64,000 bases of DNA from Porites lobata (lineage: Eukaryota > Cnidaria > Anthozoa > Scleractinia > Poritidae), in the NCBI GenBank assembly GCA_942486035.1, contig CALNXK010000361.1, forward strand, positions 181,001 through 245,000, written 5' to 3'. Of this stretch, positions 23,701-38,700 are shown piece after piece (positions within the stretch are counted from its first letter, which is position 1; each line of letters starts with the position of its first letter). Made by a program: the position numbers and the translations under genes. The notes under the pieces were generated by a model. It was not told the origin of the DNA, did not search any database, and saw nothing but the letters and a program-made list of their open reading frames with translations.

Positions 23701-26700
23701 GGGTTCCCCTTGAGTTCCGTGTGGGTTCCCTTGCAAAAAGTGGGTTCCCTTTATTAATATGCATATGGTCTAGTCAATGACGTCACTCTACTTCAATAGG
23801 AACAATAGGCTTGCCTAGACTTGCCCGTTAAGTAACTTGTGCCCGGTTTTCGGACCGTCTATTAAACGGGAAAATAGGAATAAGAGAAGCGATCACCTAG
23901 CAACGCGAGAAACGGCTTCCTATATCTTATTTAGCGCTAAAACTCGGATATATAAACAAAACATACAGAAAGTAGAGTTGAAAAGTCTTTATTTCAATTT
24001 AGTTTATGTCTTCTTTTTTAGCTCTAAAACTCGGATATATATAAACAAAACATACACAAAATAGAGCTGAAAACGCTTTATTTCAAGTTTGTCTGACTAT
24101 TACAGAACTGTTTTCTCCGTTTTAACTCGAGGAAATGAAAAACTATTGAAGTCTCAACGTTTCACGCACCGTGAGTCAGTTAATTTTGCGAGTTCACAAG
24201 CCTAAAGTTGAATACAAATTAGCTCTACAGGAAAAACCTCAAGGGAGCATATTGACGTATTATTATAAAACAAATAACTTAACAAGGATCAATTGATTAA
24301 ACACGCGACTAATAATTGCTAGCAATAAAATCAGACGAGAGATACCGTTTAAAACAAAAAGAGTCAAATACACATTGATTTGAAAGAAATCTATTAAAAT
24401 AGTCAAAGAAAGGTAGCCATCCTTTTTTTTACATTGCGCACAATGTTTTACTTACCCCTCTCCCTTTGCAATTTTATTTCCCTCCTCAATGTTTTGATTC
24501 CCTCCTCCACAATTTTATTATTTTCCCTCCTCAATTTTTTTATTCCCTCCTCCACAATTTTATTATTTTCCCTCCTCAATTTTTTTATTCCCTCCTCCAC
24601 AATTTTTATTATTTTCCCTCCACCACCACCACCACCACCACATTTCTATTATTTCCCTTCACCACCACCACCGCCACATTTCTATTATTTCCCGACATTG
24701 GCATTTACTCCGATCGCCAAAAATTTTATGTTATATTGTAGATTGATCTATATGTTATCCATTCTATGTGTTAGACTTACGATAAAAGTAAAGGTGGGGA
24801 TACCAGGGAGCTTCAAAGTAGGATCGTACCCCCCCCAAAAACTGGGTCGAGTCACCTTAATAGACGGTCCGAAAACCGGGCTCAAGTTACTTGACGGGCA
24901 AGTCTAGGCAAGCCTATTGTTCCTATTGTAGTAGAGTGACGTCATTGACTAGACCATATGCATATTAATAAAGGGAACCCACTTTTTGCGAGGGAACCCA
25001 CACGGAACTCAAGGGGAACCCACTAACGAGGCTTATCTTTGACCCTAGTCTACTACTACTGAAGTACAGTAATATTTAACGTACAGTTTATTGTAAATAC
25101 TTTCGTTGCATCGTGGCACATCTAGCTTTAGGAACAAGTCGAAAAGAACATTTCTGAACCTCACCTACACTAGCTTCCTGATCTCGCATCATTTCCTGAA
25201 GATTTTACTTTTAACCTATAAAATTCTGAATGGACAAACGCTCCTTTAACCTAACGTTTCCTAAGTTCGTTCTCTTATCTCTTTCCATCGCCTACTTTTA
25301 CAAGTTCCTTCTGCCATAACAGCCACCTGTGGTCAAAGAACTATCTCTCTTTCCGCCACGACACTTTGGAATACTCCGCTTCAATCTGTAACAAAACCTG
25401 AAACAGTGGTCATCCAGTTTATGAAGAAACTTATGACATTTCTTTTGTGTGAACATTTGACTGAACCTCAGCTTGATATCTCAGTGACATGTTTACTTAA
25501 AGGGGCTGTGTCACGGCAGTCCAGTTCATTTTGTTTAGTTTTGCCAATTACCCGCCCTCAATCGCTATGGAAATTAAAGTAAGCAAAGAAATTACAGGTA
25601 AATGACAAAATCAGAGATCCGAGACAAACAAATATGTCTCCTGAGCATTATTTTTGAATTTGCAAGCAGCAGGGATCAACTTTGAAAAACTGTCATGCTG
25701 AACGGTTTTAAAAAACCCTAATTTCAATCCGTTTCAGTCTTCTTCAGTTTTGCCTATCCGTGGCATGTGTTGTTTCTGTTATGTTATTTTAACCTTCCTT
25801 TAAAGTTTTAAGCGGTTATTTTTATGTCCCTCTTAATTTAACGGGCATTTGTCAGTCAGATCTTTACGCTATTTATGTTACCTTTTTTATTTAGTCGTAG
25901 CTAACATGAGCACATCGCGGCGAGTTTCAAATGTGCTAATAAGAACCTGTTTTTAGGATTATGATGAAGACTTTGAAGATGATGAAGAAGAAGACGAAGA
26001 GACAAGTGTTGATTTGCAGGTAAAAAAAATTCAACGCTTCAAACAGATTAATTATTTGATCGTATTAAATGACTGAAACAAGTCATCTTATGGCAACTCA
26101 AATCATACGGTATTAAAAAAGCGTTCTATTATTAAGTTTGGATCATAGAAGTTTAGGTTTTGGTATTAATTTTTACCAATTTTGTATTGGGTGTGATCGG
26201 CTCAAAATACTTTAAAGAGGAAAACCTTTCTTGCAGTAGATATGTTAGATGCTTTCAAGCTTTACTTATGCTGTACATTTATTTCTCGTAGGATCACTCT
26301 GGAATGCAAGAGGTAAATGATTGTGTTTTAGTGGTAATAATTCAGTCAGTCTGTTATCAAACAAATTATTCATCACAAAAGGCAAAGGTTTGATTTGTCT
26401 AGAATGTGATTACAAACTGAGACGGGATTAGGGCATGCGTCTTTTGAAAGGTTCCAGTGCCGACTTTTCAGTTTTCACTTGATTGTTGGTCTCGTCTGAC
26501 ACACTTCTACCTAATACAGTAGGTTCTGTTCGTCGGTTTGTGTTGCATCAGTCAACAAATCTAAAACGGGAAAAGTCATTTAAACGTTGTCTGTAGATTT
26601 CTTTGTGTTTCAAATTTAATGAACGTTTTATTTTCCTCAAATTTGCCGCTTTTTATCTCATTTTTAAGTCAAAAGAGGGCTAGTATATATCTTTCTCGTT

Positions 26701-29700
26701 CTCTCAACTTTTTTCAAAAGCTTCTTCAAGCAATAAATGCGGAGAATCAGGATGCAAGGGCTTCATCCAGTGAAGGAAAAGAAGATAAAAAGGTTGGATT
26801 TAGTAACTGCACGGTTTTGATAAGGGTTTACAGATTATTATCTAATTTGAATCAGAGGTAGTCACTGAAATCATCAAAGTAATAAACGTAAATGCGAGTA
26901 GTAAACACCGTCAAGATTCCAATTCGTCTGCTATATCACATAGTTTAACGCGTTAATACGAGTCAAGAAATTTTGTGTTACAGAAGGAGGGAGCGTTCTG
27001 TCGACCGCAATTAATTTCCCATGTGCTATAGTCTTACCTGCTGTCCTCTGTTGTTTTGTTTCGAACAGACATATTTACGTGACTCTTTTAAAATGTTTTT
27101 TTTTAGGATCACAAAGAATCACAGAAAGGTGGGTATAGTCTGTAGGCGCAGCTCTTGTTGTTGCCTTGGTGATGAGAAACGTTTCCTTTTTATTGGTTTA
27201 ACCATCACTTTGCTACGGTGGCCCATATCTGCAAACACAACAAACAGTTCTTGAACTCTACATACGGTGGAATGATGGTATTGTTGTTTTCTTTTTGATC
27301 TATTTTTGTTCCGGAACACAGACAATCGAACATGCCCTTTGTATGACATGATAATCTTTGTTTTTTCACTTTAGACCTAAGATTTGTTCTCACTGTATAT
27401 TACTTTCAAAAATCATAATGATTGAATAATTTCATGCAATTTTCTTTTGGTAGAGGCAAAAGTAAGACCATCAACTTCTTCTCATGGAAGAATAAACTTT
27501 GTTGCTGCAAAACAGAAGCAGATCACTGATCAAGTAGCTTCACGGACGAGGAGAAGAGGACAGGTGAAAAAGATCGACAATCGATCAGTGATTGAGTATA
27601 TAAAAATACTAATTTGTGTGAAAAACTATCGTTGCTTTGATAAACTTGAAAAAAACATGAACTGCCACTTATCAGCTTCCCTTCCCTCTCCCCCTCAGTT
27701 ATAGGCCTATCTACGTCTAAATGAAAATTACATTCGATTGTAAGCCCCGCACTGATTTAGACCCCATTAAAAAATCAGCAACTAAGACGATCGAGAATTG
27801 CCCCCGGGCAAGTAAAAGCAAAATGTGACAGCTGCTTGCACAAAGGTTATGATTATGATTATGATTATGTCAAGCCTTAAGACACTCAGTCGTCTCACTC
27901 GCCACAGGTCTGATCAAGGTGTACTAATTCCTAAGTGTCGCACAAAGCTTTTTCAATTTAGTTACTGTAATCATTCTAAACTCTGGAATACTCTACCTGA
28001 ATCCACCTGTACTCTTACTTTTCTTAACCAGTTTATATCTCACTTTCTCCAACGCTACTTCCTCGCTTTTCTTACAAACTATGACGCCACTAACTTTAAC
28101 AACTGGAAGTCGATTTGCTGCAAATACAGCAGGTCACGTAATCTTTTTACACTTTCACAGCTGCGGGAGTGAGCCGCTTTTATAGTACTTGGAAAGAGGA
28201 TTTTATACTTCTTTCTAAGTTTTAATGTAACATGGTCAGTATTTGTGATGTTTTCTTAAGGGAACACTTAATTTGGAGCCTCGCTCTTTTGTGGCTCCCG
28301 CACCATCGTTGCTTGTTCTTGTAATTTTGTTCCAATGTATATTTTATCCTAGTGTAACCATGGTGAAAGCGATTATGTAAAGGACAGGCTTGAATTAACG
28401 TCTTTTCGAGCTCTGTTGTTTCGAAGCATTTGTTCTATTCTAGTTCTAAGCCCCCTCGGATATAATCTCCTCTGTTTATAAGCTCTCCTAAAACCCCTCA
28501 CGAAGATGTATAAGCTCAGCGCTTATAAGTGGCAGTTTACGATATATGGTTTCAAAAGCCCCCTCTGGGATAGAATCCCCTTCGTTTATAAGCTCTCCTA
28601 AAACCCCTTACGAAGATGTATAACCATGGGCTTATTAGCGGCAGTTTGCGGCAGCCGCTTGCGGCAACTTCCTTATTACCATTTTTTTGCTCTTTGCATC
28701 AGACTTGTGTATTACCTACGATCCCGGAAAACCACCTGATCCGTCGTCGTTGTTGTTTTTTATCGTCATATATAGCTTTACTATTGTTTTAAACATATTT
28801 TTCAGGCTCTGGGACCACTGTAATTAGCTTACCGCTGTTGTGGCATCCCTGCCTAAAAAAGCATTTATTGTTCTTTGTTTCAGTATATGTGTATTATCCT
28901 TTTGTTTTCTTTTTCTCTTTGTATCATGTTATAGGCGAAGCCAATAAAATAAAGATAAAATTAAATAAAACAATTCATGTCCATTAATGGCAACCTGGTA
29001 TAACCCATATTTTAAAAATACCATGTGGTTATCTAAACTAGGTAACCTTACCGTTAGCGGATGATAATAAAAATACTGACAATACTAGATTTCGCGGCTG
29101 AGCACGATGCCATTCTGACGCTTTTTCACACGGCTCATAACTCAAAGCCATCAGGTTGTAGTTCTCTTGAACTGTCACATGACCGTATCGCGGCTCATCT
29201 AGGTCACTTTTTTATTTTGAATTGTCCCCTGATCAACTGATAAGTAAGCTCTAGATGTAAGATTGTTTAGTCCGCTTCTAGGCTTGGCTCAATCTTTGAT
29301 TGCTACCACCACTGACTTACTGACGTTTTTTTCATGACCATGTTTTTTTTAGGAGTTGATGCACCTGATTGATCTTGATGTTGCTGCGTTTGATATATTT
29401 GATTTGCCCCCTCTTAACGAATATGAACTGTACATTAAAAACTTTGGGCGATCGGACACCAAGCAGGTAATAACAGATACGACTCTCAAAGAGAGCTAGA
29501 ATTGACATTAAATTGTATGGTTTGTAAATAAGCGACTTTACCTGCAAATGATTGGTACCTACAGTTGTATGCGTTCAAAACCGGGTAAAGTTAATTTAAA
29601 CCTAGATGCCTCTTGATGTTCTTTAGTCTCAAACTGGTGACTGTATATAACTTTTACTCTCAAAGAGAAACATGAAGCCTTCAATAACAATTCTCACTTG

Positions 29701-32700
29701 CACGTCTGTGCGTGATGCGTTTTAACGTGACAGTTCATAATAATAAAACCTCTTTGGTCCTCTTTTGTTTTAAGGTTTTTTTCGTTGTTGTTGCTGGAGA
29801 ATGAAATTTGGGTTTTTAGTGAGCTTTGGTTTCTCGCCAACTATAGGTAGTAAAGGGGTTAAACGCTTTGAAACGAGGCAACCAGATTCCCAAGGCAACT
29901 TTTAATTGGTGGTAAATTGCAGTTGGTGGATATTGGAATCACGATGCAGTGAGAAAAGTGGGTTGAAAAAGGCACGGTCATTTCCTTTCGAATTGTCGTT
30001 AAACCGTTTATTTTGTTTACTTTATGTTCTGCTTTTGCACTACCCTGCGAGCAGAGGCTACATTTTCGCGATACGAGCTGGCGTGCGAAAAGTAGCTACT
30101 TTTCGCACGCCAGCTCATACCGCGAAAATGTAGCCTCTGCTCGCAGGGTACTTTTGCGTTGGTGTTATTACTAGGAATATCCAATATCAGTAAGAATCAG
30201 TTAAGCCATTACCCTGTTAAAATACATATATAATGTATCTATTTGGGACAAGTTTCGAGCCTTTTTAAGATAATCATGTGTGGATTGTTAAAACTAAACA
30301 TTACTGAGCTATATTTTAGCTAAACGGAAATGATTTTTAATATATGTTACAGGCGTATATCCAGTGCAATGAAGATAATCTAGAAAAAGAGGTACAAACT
30401 GAGGAAAAAGAGATGAGAACCAAATGGACACAACATCCTGCCAGTGATGCTGCAGGGTTTGGAGGTAAGAAAAGAAGTGTCCTTTGTAAGTAAAGCCAAA
30501 TATTCATTCTTAAAAGTCCAAAAAACTATAAACAATCTGTAACAAGCCTCTACTTTGGATTTTGGAAGAAGTCAATCATAAATCTCTTTTCGACTTCTCT
30601 GAGTAAAAACGTTGGTTGCATCTATCTCTATCCTCTACTGCTGCTTTAAATGGTTAACAAAAAATGGTTGCAATGAACTTTATTTTGATCCTTTTTTTCT
30701 TTAGACCTTGCGTCAAAAGCGCTTGGGTCAATGCTTTTCGCTTTCTAGAAATCTTGTAATCACTGATGGTTGTTTTGGTTACCGTGTCTATTGATTAAAG
30801 CTTTTTTTTGTCTCCTGTCAGATGATGAGGATGATTTGCGGGAAGATTTGTCCAGTTTAACAGAAAAGGCAAACATTGATAGTTTAAGACTGTCAAAATT
30901 CCTTCAAAGAGCTGCACAGGTTTGTGGACAAAAGATTAGCAACAGTTTTCCTGTTCTCCACGAAAACGAAACTACTACCTACGCAAGTGTCGGTGTATTA
31001 AACAAGAAGACACCGCACAGTAGTTTTGAAGGAGTTATAATAGCTCCGCTAATGGGGTTAATTTAACTCCTTACAGTGGAGTTATTTTTTTGGGGAGTTA
31101 TTTTAACTCCAAAGAGGAGTTTAAAGAACTCTTTTTCAGGAGTCAAAATCACCCCAGGTATTGAGGAGTTAAAATAACCCCAAAAAAGGAGTTATCCTGT
31201 AACTAAAATTTTTACTCCACTTTCAGAGTTAAAGGAACTCCAAAAAGAGTAAAAACAACCCATGTAAGGAGTAAAATTAACACCATTTTCGCAGTTATGT
31301 TAACTCCAGACAGGGAGTAAAAAGAACTCTTTTTCAGGAGGAAAAGTGACCTCAAATTTGGAGTTAAAATAGGAGTTAAAGTAACCCCATAAAAGAGGTT
31401 ATCCTGTACCTAAAATTTTTACTCCATTTTTGGAGTTATAATAACTCTCTAAAAATTACTGTGTGCTTTTACACCTCCTACGGGACACGGGACAGCCATT
31501 TCTACGTTTTTATCCCAACCACGTGAAGTTCTTATCGTTTGCAGGTCAAAGATAGTTGTCAGGAATTTCCCATTCCAAAAACTATAAAAGATATGGGTAC
31601 AAGCTTTCGACGCCACGATTTTTGGAATCGTTTGGCTGGACAAGTGTACCTTGTAACTTATGATTGGTTAATGGTTGCCTTGAGTGCCATCGACCATTCA
31701 TAACTAACCCTTGCACCCATTCTCTCTAAAGTATCTGAAGTGTGAAATTTTAAGACCATGACTATTGCACCGGCCCGCGGAGATCATATCCGTCACCTTC
31801 TGTCTCGTCTAGCGCGCTACCGACTGAGCTTACCTTCCTTGTTTAAGCAGTTCTAAGTAAAACAGGATAAGTTTGGAAATAAAAGCATTTTTCTCATTAA
31901 AACAGCGAACAAACTAGCTCTGAGTTTCATAAGACCATGGGAATGTAACTTCATATTGATTGCGGCAATCTGAGCCAAATTAGGGATTTATTGGGTGCTT
32001 GTTCTAAGCAGTTTGTACGTTTCTTTTACAGACGTGCTTAATTCTACTTGAAGAAAACGTCAGCGAACAAACAAGTACTCAATTTAAAGAAAGAAAGGAT
32101 ATGACATGTAGTGACGGATTCATGCAGCTGTCAACCAAACACTTGTATCTTGAAGGTCTGTGCTGAATTAACCTGTTGTTTGTTTCTGGTTTTAGAAGTC
32201 CGTTGCTGATCGTTTGGGATTTTCTTTGTTGCATACACGCCTAAAATGTTTCTGAGAATGACGCTAATCTTTTACCAACTTTTAATACCGAGAGTCTTTC
32301 AAAATGGTCTAACCAACAATAAAATCGGTCATCCTATCTCGGCTAACCAGTCCTTTATCGTTGTGGTATTGAACGGTTCTGTCTGCGCATGTTTTAGTAC
32401 TGTACGGACGCCAACATTTGGACTCTTAATCCGGTAAATGTGTACCTCATGGTTTTCTTCCTCCGCCTCGACTAGCTTAGCTGATTGCAAGCAGAGGATA
32501 TTAAAAAAAAAATTTGAATATGTAAACGGAAGAAAAAATAAAGAGAGAGTAGCAGGATAAATGAATTCTCTCCTGATAAATGGAATTTATAAATATGTAC
32601 CGTACTCGAATATGCCTTGCACCATGTCAGGGAAACATTATTGACCAGTTCTCCATCCCTCCTCCGCCAAAACCATTGCCATTACCAACCCCACTTTTCT

Positions 32701-35700
32701 AACAAGGCCACTTCTTTGAAACGGATACCTAGTTCTGTCTCTTAACGAAGGCTTTGACTGTCTTTACCTCTGTAGAAATAGGCTGTGTGTATTTACTGTG
32801 ACATTATCTTACCATTTATTATATTTCAGGCCGACCAGTCACGTGTGTGCATATATCTCCAGTTCAAACGCACTTCCTACTAATTGCGTATAGTGCTGTA
32901 ACAGAAAAGGGAAAAGCTACTTCAAAGGTGAGATTACTGATCTGGACTTCCCCTCCCCTCCCTCCACTGCCTGAGGTTTGGTCTGAGACAGCGAACTCTC
33001 ACCATCTCCTCCCCCCCCTGGGGGAAACAGTTCGTTACCCCACATAAACTCACTTTCGTCAAAGCCTCAAGCTTCCCGCCTCGGTAGTCATCTTATTTGG
33101 TGCATGTGTTAAAACGGCTGTTTCAACACCAGTAAACGATAGCCATTGTTTTCCAGTTTTATCCTCTTGTCTTGAAGCGGCGATGTAAGCACGCAAGACA
33201 CAACACGAACCACAACCACATAACACGCATATTCGACTTGATGAGTATATTCGCAGAAGTGCCTCATTATCGGAGTTTAAAACCAACATCAAGACTCACC
33301 TTTTTAAACTTACTTACGGGGACTAGGTTTAGCCAATGTTATAAAATTATAGAATATAAAATCATACATCTTCTAGATGTTATCGTAAGTTTTAGGGATT
33401 TAGTTTTTGGTTGCAGCTTAGAATTTGTAAGTAGGATTTTTATCGTAACTTATTGAATTCGTTAGGTATTCTTTTTATCATCTCTCGATGTCAGCTTTTT
33501 ATTTATTATTTTTATTTCTTATGAATTCTGTAAAGCGCTATTGAGCTTCTGGAAATAGGGCTATATAAATAAAGTTTGTTATTGTTATTATTATTCTGAT
33601 TATGATGATGATGATGCTGGTGCCACAGTCAAAGTTACTTCGCAAAGCTGGAGCAATTCTATTATTGTCGGTTATGATGAATGAGTTTCTGATTCAGTGC
33701 CTTATATTTTTCTCGTTTAAGATCAATAGCAGTGTCCAAGAGAAAGGTTTGATATGCTTTTGGAACACTAATGAACCCTCAGAACCTCAGAGGTAAGTGC
33801 GCACGCACTAAGCTTAGGGTTATAGAATTCTGAATTACTGGATAGACAGCACATTCCAGTCCACTATACTCCTCCAATTCAGCAATAGGCCATTTCCAAG
33901 TTGCCCCAAGCCTCTGTTTCAAAGCGAGGCTAAGTGCGAAGCCATTGATACGAAAATGATTTCTTTACTCTTATGCAAATAAACTCATTATCACAAGAAA
34001 GGTTTTGCACTTAGCCTCGACTTTAAAGTGAGATATTTTGGAATCGGAGATGTTGCCAGGGAGTTGCGTTGTAGAATTGTCGTTCAATCAGTGCAGCGAA
34101 ACCATCTTTCACGTGCGTGCTCCTCTTTGCTTGTTCAATAAAGACGCAACCCACACACGGCATCGACACCGGGATTGGAACCCGAACCACATTGGTGGGA
34201 GGCGAGTGCCCTCACCACTGCGACATGCGTGCACTTTATCATTAAAGCCATAGTTAGCCTAATGCATGAAGGTGAAAGTAAGTTAATGGTATTATACCTA
34301 GACGTAAATTTTTCACTGGTCTTTGTTATAGCATTGGTTGATTACTTAGGCTTATTGCTCATTTGCCCACCCAAGTCACTCAGTTTTCAAGGAATGTGCT
34401 GTTCATTTTCTCAGGATTTTAATCTGCGAGTCTACACCGATGTGCTGTTGTTTGAGCCCTTCTAAGGCAACGTTAGCTTTTGCAGGATTGGTAAGTTTCG
34501 TCAGCTGATGTTTGGTATATTATCCAAGTTACAGCCGAGATGAAGATTTTTTTAATTCAGTTTTTGATTCATTTGCGTTCATTCGTATGTTTTTTCAAGC
34601 CTCTATAACACCACGAGGAGAAAATTAATAGTTTAATCTATTACGAGTTCTTCCTCTTCCCTAATAATCTGTCAATCCTAAAGAAAAGATTCTCAGGAGA
34701 CAATGGCAACATTTTTTTTTTGCATTTGTATCAACATAACAGGACGATGGAACGCTTGTGGCTTGGGATTTACGAGAACCTTCTTCTATGCATTTCGCGT
34801 CCAGAATCTCTGCTGGTGACAGCAACGTTATCTTAAGATCCCCTACATTTAGCACAGGTGGGTTGAGATTTCACAATGTTCTGTCTATAACTGCTCACGA
34901 GTAAACCGAAAGCATCATAAAGGTGTCCCCAATTAGTAGAGGGGTTCTTAACCCCATCGGCTAGACATTCCAAGACACATTAATAAAGTTTTATGTATGT
35001 ATGTATGTATGTTAGCAGCTTCGCTATTTTAGGCGTTTTACCTCTGAATACTAGAAAGACGTAACATCGAGCTCATGCAATTTATCTGCTGTACTCGATG
35101 AATTTACTTGCAATTTTGTACACAAACCGTATTTCTCGATTTCTGCCCAGATTTGGTTGTGTCCAATTCTGTGTTGTATCCTAATCACACGAGTAGAAAT
35201 CTTTTTTGCATCTATACAATTTTAGGTCTTATGGCGTGCATGAATAAACGTTGTAAATGCCAAAAAGGAATATCAATAATGAAATGGAACGTTTAATGTG
35301 ATTTTGTGAACTAAGAAACTTCCATGTTAGTAGTGGCACACCCATTGAAACAATTTACATTGGGTTAGGCGAGGTAGCTAGGGCAAGCGACGTAAACAAC
35401 CAAGAATGAAAGTTACTGCAACTGTACAACTTTGAGTGATTTGTTTCAAAAGCCGGAATAAATTAATGCGTCCATTAGTGAGAAGTCTCCTCCTTAGACG
35501 TTCTTTTGGCTCGTCACGCAATCCTCCCGGGAGAAACGCGTGACGAACCCCTAAGAACGTCTGCGTGGGAGGTTACTGAGTGAGTGCTTGCTGAGTAATT
35601 GCCCAATTTTGGCAGCTGGTGTGTTGAAGAAAGACGAGAGTCACCTAAGCCCAGTGGTTTCTTTATTACCACTCGTCATGCCAGGAGACAGGTGAGTCAG

Positions 35701-38700
35701 TAATGTGACAACATAGTTGATACACTTGTCACGCAATTGTTTTCAAGGAGCGCGGAGTGACAATCTCTATTACAGGTCTAGTTTTTACAGTTGGTTAAAT
35801 TGCACATATATTAATGTACATAACATTGCTAGTAGTGTTTTTTAAAGCAAGTAACATTTTAAACGTAATTAATTTTAAATTCAGTCTTTAAGCTTCTCGT
35901 GAACTGAAAAGCGTATTTTTTTTAACCCTAACCTTAAATGGTTGTGCGGAATTTTAGAAGAGAGGCTAAAACAATTGAAATCAAGTTTGTTGTGTTGTCG
36001 CGTAATCATGTACCCTCTAAAGCACCTAAACTGAAAACAGCACCTTTAACCTTTTTCTACAATGTAAATTTACTGGAAGTTTGTAATCTAAAGTTTTGCT
36101 AAGTTACTTGTTGTTAGTGTCACTTTTATTCAGTACTTTTTTTAGCGCTGAGCTCAACTGTTTGGGTAGATCTTTAGAAGAAGGGAGGTTAAAACAACTG
36201 AAATCGAGTTTGGTTTGTTGTCGTATAACTGTGTTCATGTACCTTCTAAAGCACCTAAAGTGAAAAAAAAAAAAAAAAACCTTTCCTTAACACGTGAATT
36301 CAGTGTAAATTTGTAACCTAAAGGTATGTTCAACATAAAATCTAAGACAACGAAACGCTATGGTTAAAGTCAAAATAAATTTCTTGCTTACCATAGACTC
36401 ATGTTGCAAGAAATTTCAGCAGCATCAAGGTAATAAAGGAAACGTTTGTTAATCTAAAAACAATAATCATTTATGTTATCATGTTAAAGTGCTATTATCA
36501 GCTAAATAGATTTGTGTGTTAGCGACATCTAATCAGTTTAGAAAGTAAACTTTTCTAGAGCCTTTTGGATGATCGCACTTTCCCCTAAATCTCAGATTTT
36601 GAGAACTTTAGAACTCTTCAGAATCGTGGAAATCTTCGTAAGACTTGACACATTATCCGGTGCTGTTTAAAACATTCTGCACTGTAAGTATTAAACTTTC
36701 ACACCATTTACTCAACAATAGTCTACCCGCCTTGGCGGGTCACCCCACCTATCATGTGAACGTGATCAAATAAAAATGAGAGATTATAATTATGGACAGG
36801 CGTGTTACCCCACCAAAGCGAGTTACCTTACCTACCTCGGGACTCCACATCCATGTAAACAGGACCTCAGATTGTCCGTGTGACCTCATTTCAGCATAGT
36901 GTGCAATTCGTATTGAGACTGATTATGAAAGCGGGCAAACATCAAAAATGAAAACGACGGTGCTGCATTTTATGTTGAAAGCTGCCTGGCTGTGCATAAT
37001 CCTTTGTGTTTTGTTCACAAAGTGTGACGGAATAAATTAATGCGATGTTTGTATTGGTCAGTAAGTTCAAAATGAGGTAACAAAAACATATATCAAAGAA
37101 ATCTGTCCAGCTTCATAACCATTCCACTGTATTAACTATGGTGTAACTGCCACTTTCCAGTTTTCTGATTAATTTTACTTAAATTATTTACCTTAAGATT
37201 AAATTGATTAGTGCTAACTTTGATTTTTGTTTTTATAGCGCGAGGGCTTCTGGGGGATCAAATATGATGTCAGGTGAGCGGTTGCTTGAACTTGAAGTAA
37301 GCGATATAATCGCCAAAAAGCAACCAAAGAAGATCAAACATTCCACCAATTTCGTCGAGCTTCATTGCTCGATACACTGGGCCAACTAAGGGTTCTGCCA
37401 ATCATGATTCAGAACTGGCCTCCTGATTATAAGCCCCTCTTTAGCACGTATTGAAATGTGTTGAAGCTTAAAAATACAATCAAATTAAAAAAGTCAGCAC
37501 TGCTATGTAGCTTGTTTCGAAACACCTTTTTTAGTCCGGTTATAAGCCCCTGCCGTTTATAAGACCACCTAAAACAAACCCCTTACGAAGTGGTATAAGC
37601 CCAGAGTTTACGGAATTGCAGAGATCTAACCAGATACTGCATCGTCGTCGCGTGAAATTTCTCTATGGGACTGTTTGAGGGACGCTATTTCTTCTTTCTG
37701 ATCATTGCTCGTGATATCTCGTGTTGGTAAATTTTATCACTTGTTTGCACCCTTAAATACCATGTGACATTACTTTTATCCCATCAGTCCTAAAGCGCGT
37801 GTAAATATGGCGGGTATCGCAAACAAGGTCTATTCGTTCCTTAAAACAGTACCACAGTGCAGTTCGACACAGCACCGACCCAGTCTAGTTGAGCTAATGA
37901 AATTACAGTAAATACTTTGAACTCGGTCATGTATTGAAGACCGCATTCCTTGTTTGACATTTTTGCATAAACCTCTTTTGCTTATTTTCCTTTTGTTTGC
38001 AGATGATATGTTAGGATTGTCATTCCAGTTAGCCTCTTTAGAAGAAAACGCCGTTATTTACCTCTGGGTAATTCATATATGTTAATACCGAGAGAGAATA
38101 ATGGGACAGAGAGGGAATCTTAGGGCGTTGGTCGGGATGTGGGAATTTCACTCAAGTTATTCTTAGTGGTTAAAATTTAACGGAAGTTTAATTCCAGAGA
38201 CGTCTGCAAATGTTAATCGATTGTTTTAAACGACATCAAGTCCACGCTCGACTGCCTCAAAGCAAAAAAAAAAAAATAATAAATAAAAAAGCAGAATATT
38301 GTAACACTGAATTAGAGTTTGCGGACCTCTCCGGAAACCAACTTCCGATTAATTCAAGAGTTTAGTTGGTCTAAAAATAATTTTTATGAAATTTACATAT
38401 CCCAAGGCCGGCTACACTGGGTGTGTTCCTCTCTGTCCCGTTTATTCTCTTTTATTGATACCGGTTGATTTTGTTGTGAGTTTCCTGTTTTATTTGCCTC
38501 CGAAACATGTCAGTCAACCCTTTTTCTCTTGACAGGTGGTTGTTGAACTTGAGAGAGCAAACAGCGCGGGCTCAGAGTCGGATTTAGGTCAGTTGTATAT
38601 TTGTACGACCCATGCGCACTATTTGTTGTTTCACTCATCTAAGTGCTTTTCCATTCAAACAGCTTCATAGTCACCGTATTTTTAGTAAGGAATTCCACTG

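Larger units (their letters stand above)
23665..25057. mobile_element. 1.39-kb non-autonomous element with 201-bp terminal inverted repeats
   Basis: The left arm (23665-23865) and right arm (24857-25057) are near-identical reverse complements, beginning AGTAGTAGACTAGGGTC and running to GGACCGTCTATTAA. It is flanked by direct repeats ACTGAA (23659-23664 and 25058-25063). The interior holds a tandem duplication of about 85 bp (23931-24090) and a tandem CCTCC/AATTTTATTATT array (24482-24625), with no transposase. A 157-codon frame inside (24434-24907) is proline/phenylalanine-rich array translation, not a gene. Intron 7. Confidence 0.88.

Noticed and set aside
24434..24907. 157-codon frame rich in Pro and Phe
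   Set aside because: It is the translation of a tandem array inside the long-TIR element and has no conserved domain.
34137..34232. tRNA gene
   Set aside because: A and B boxes are recognisable, but the acceptor stem does not pair and the flanks match a SINE.
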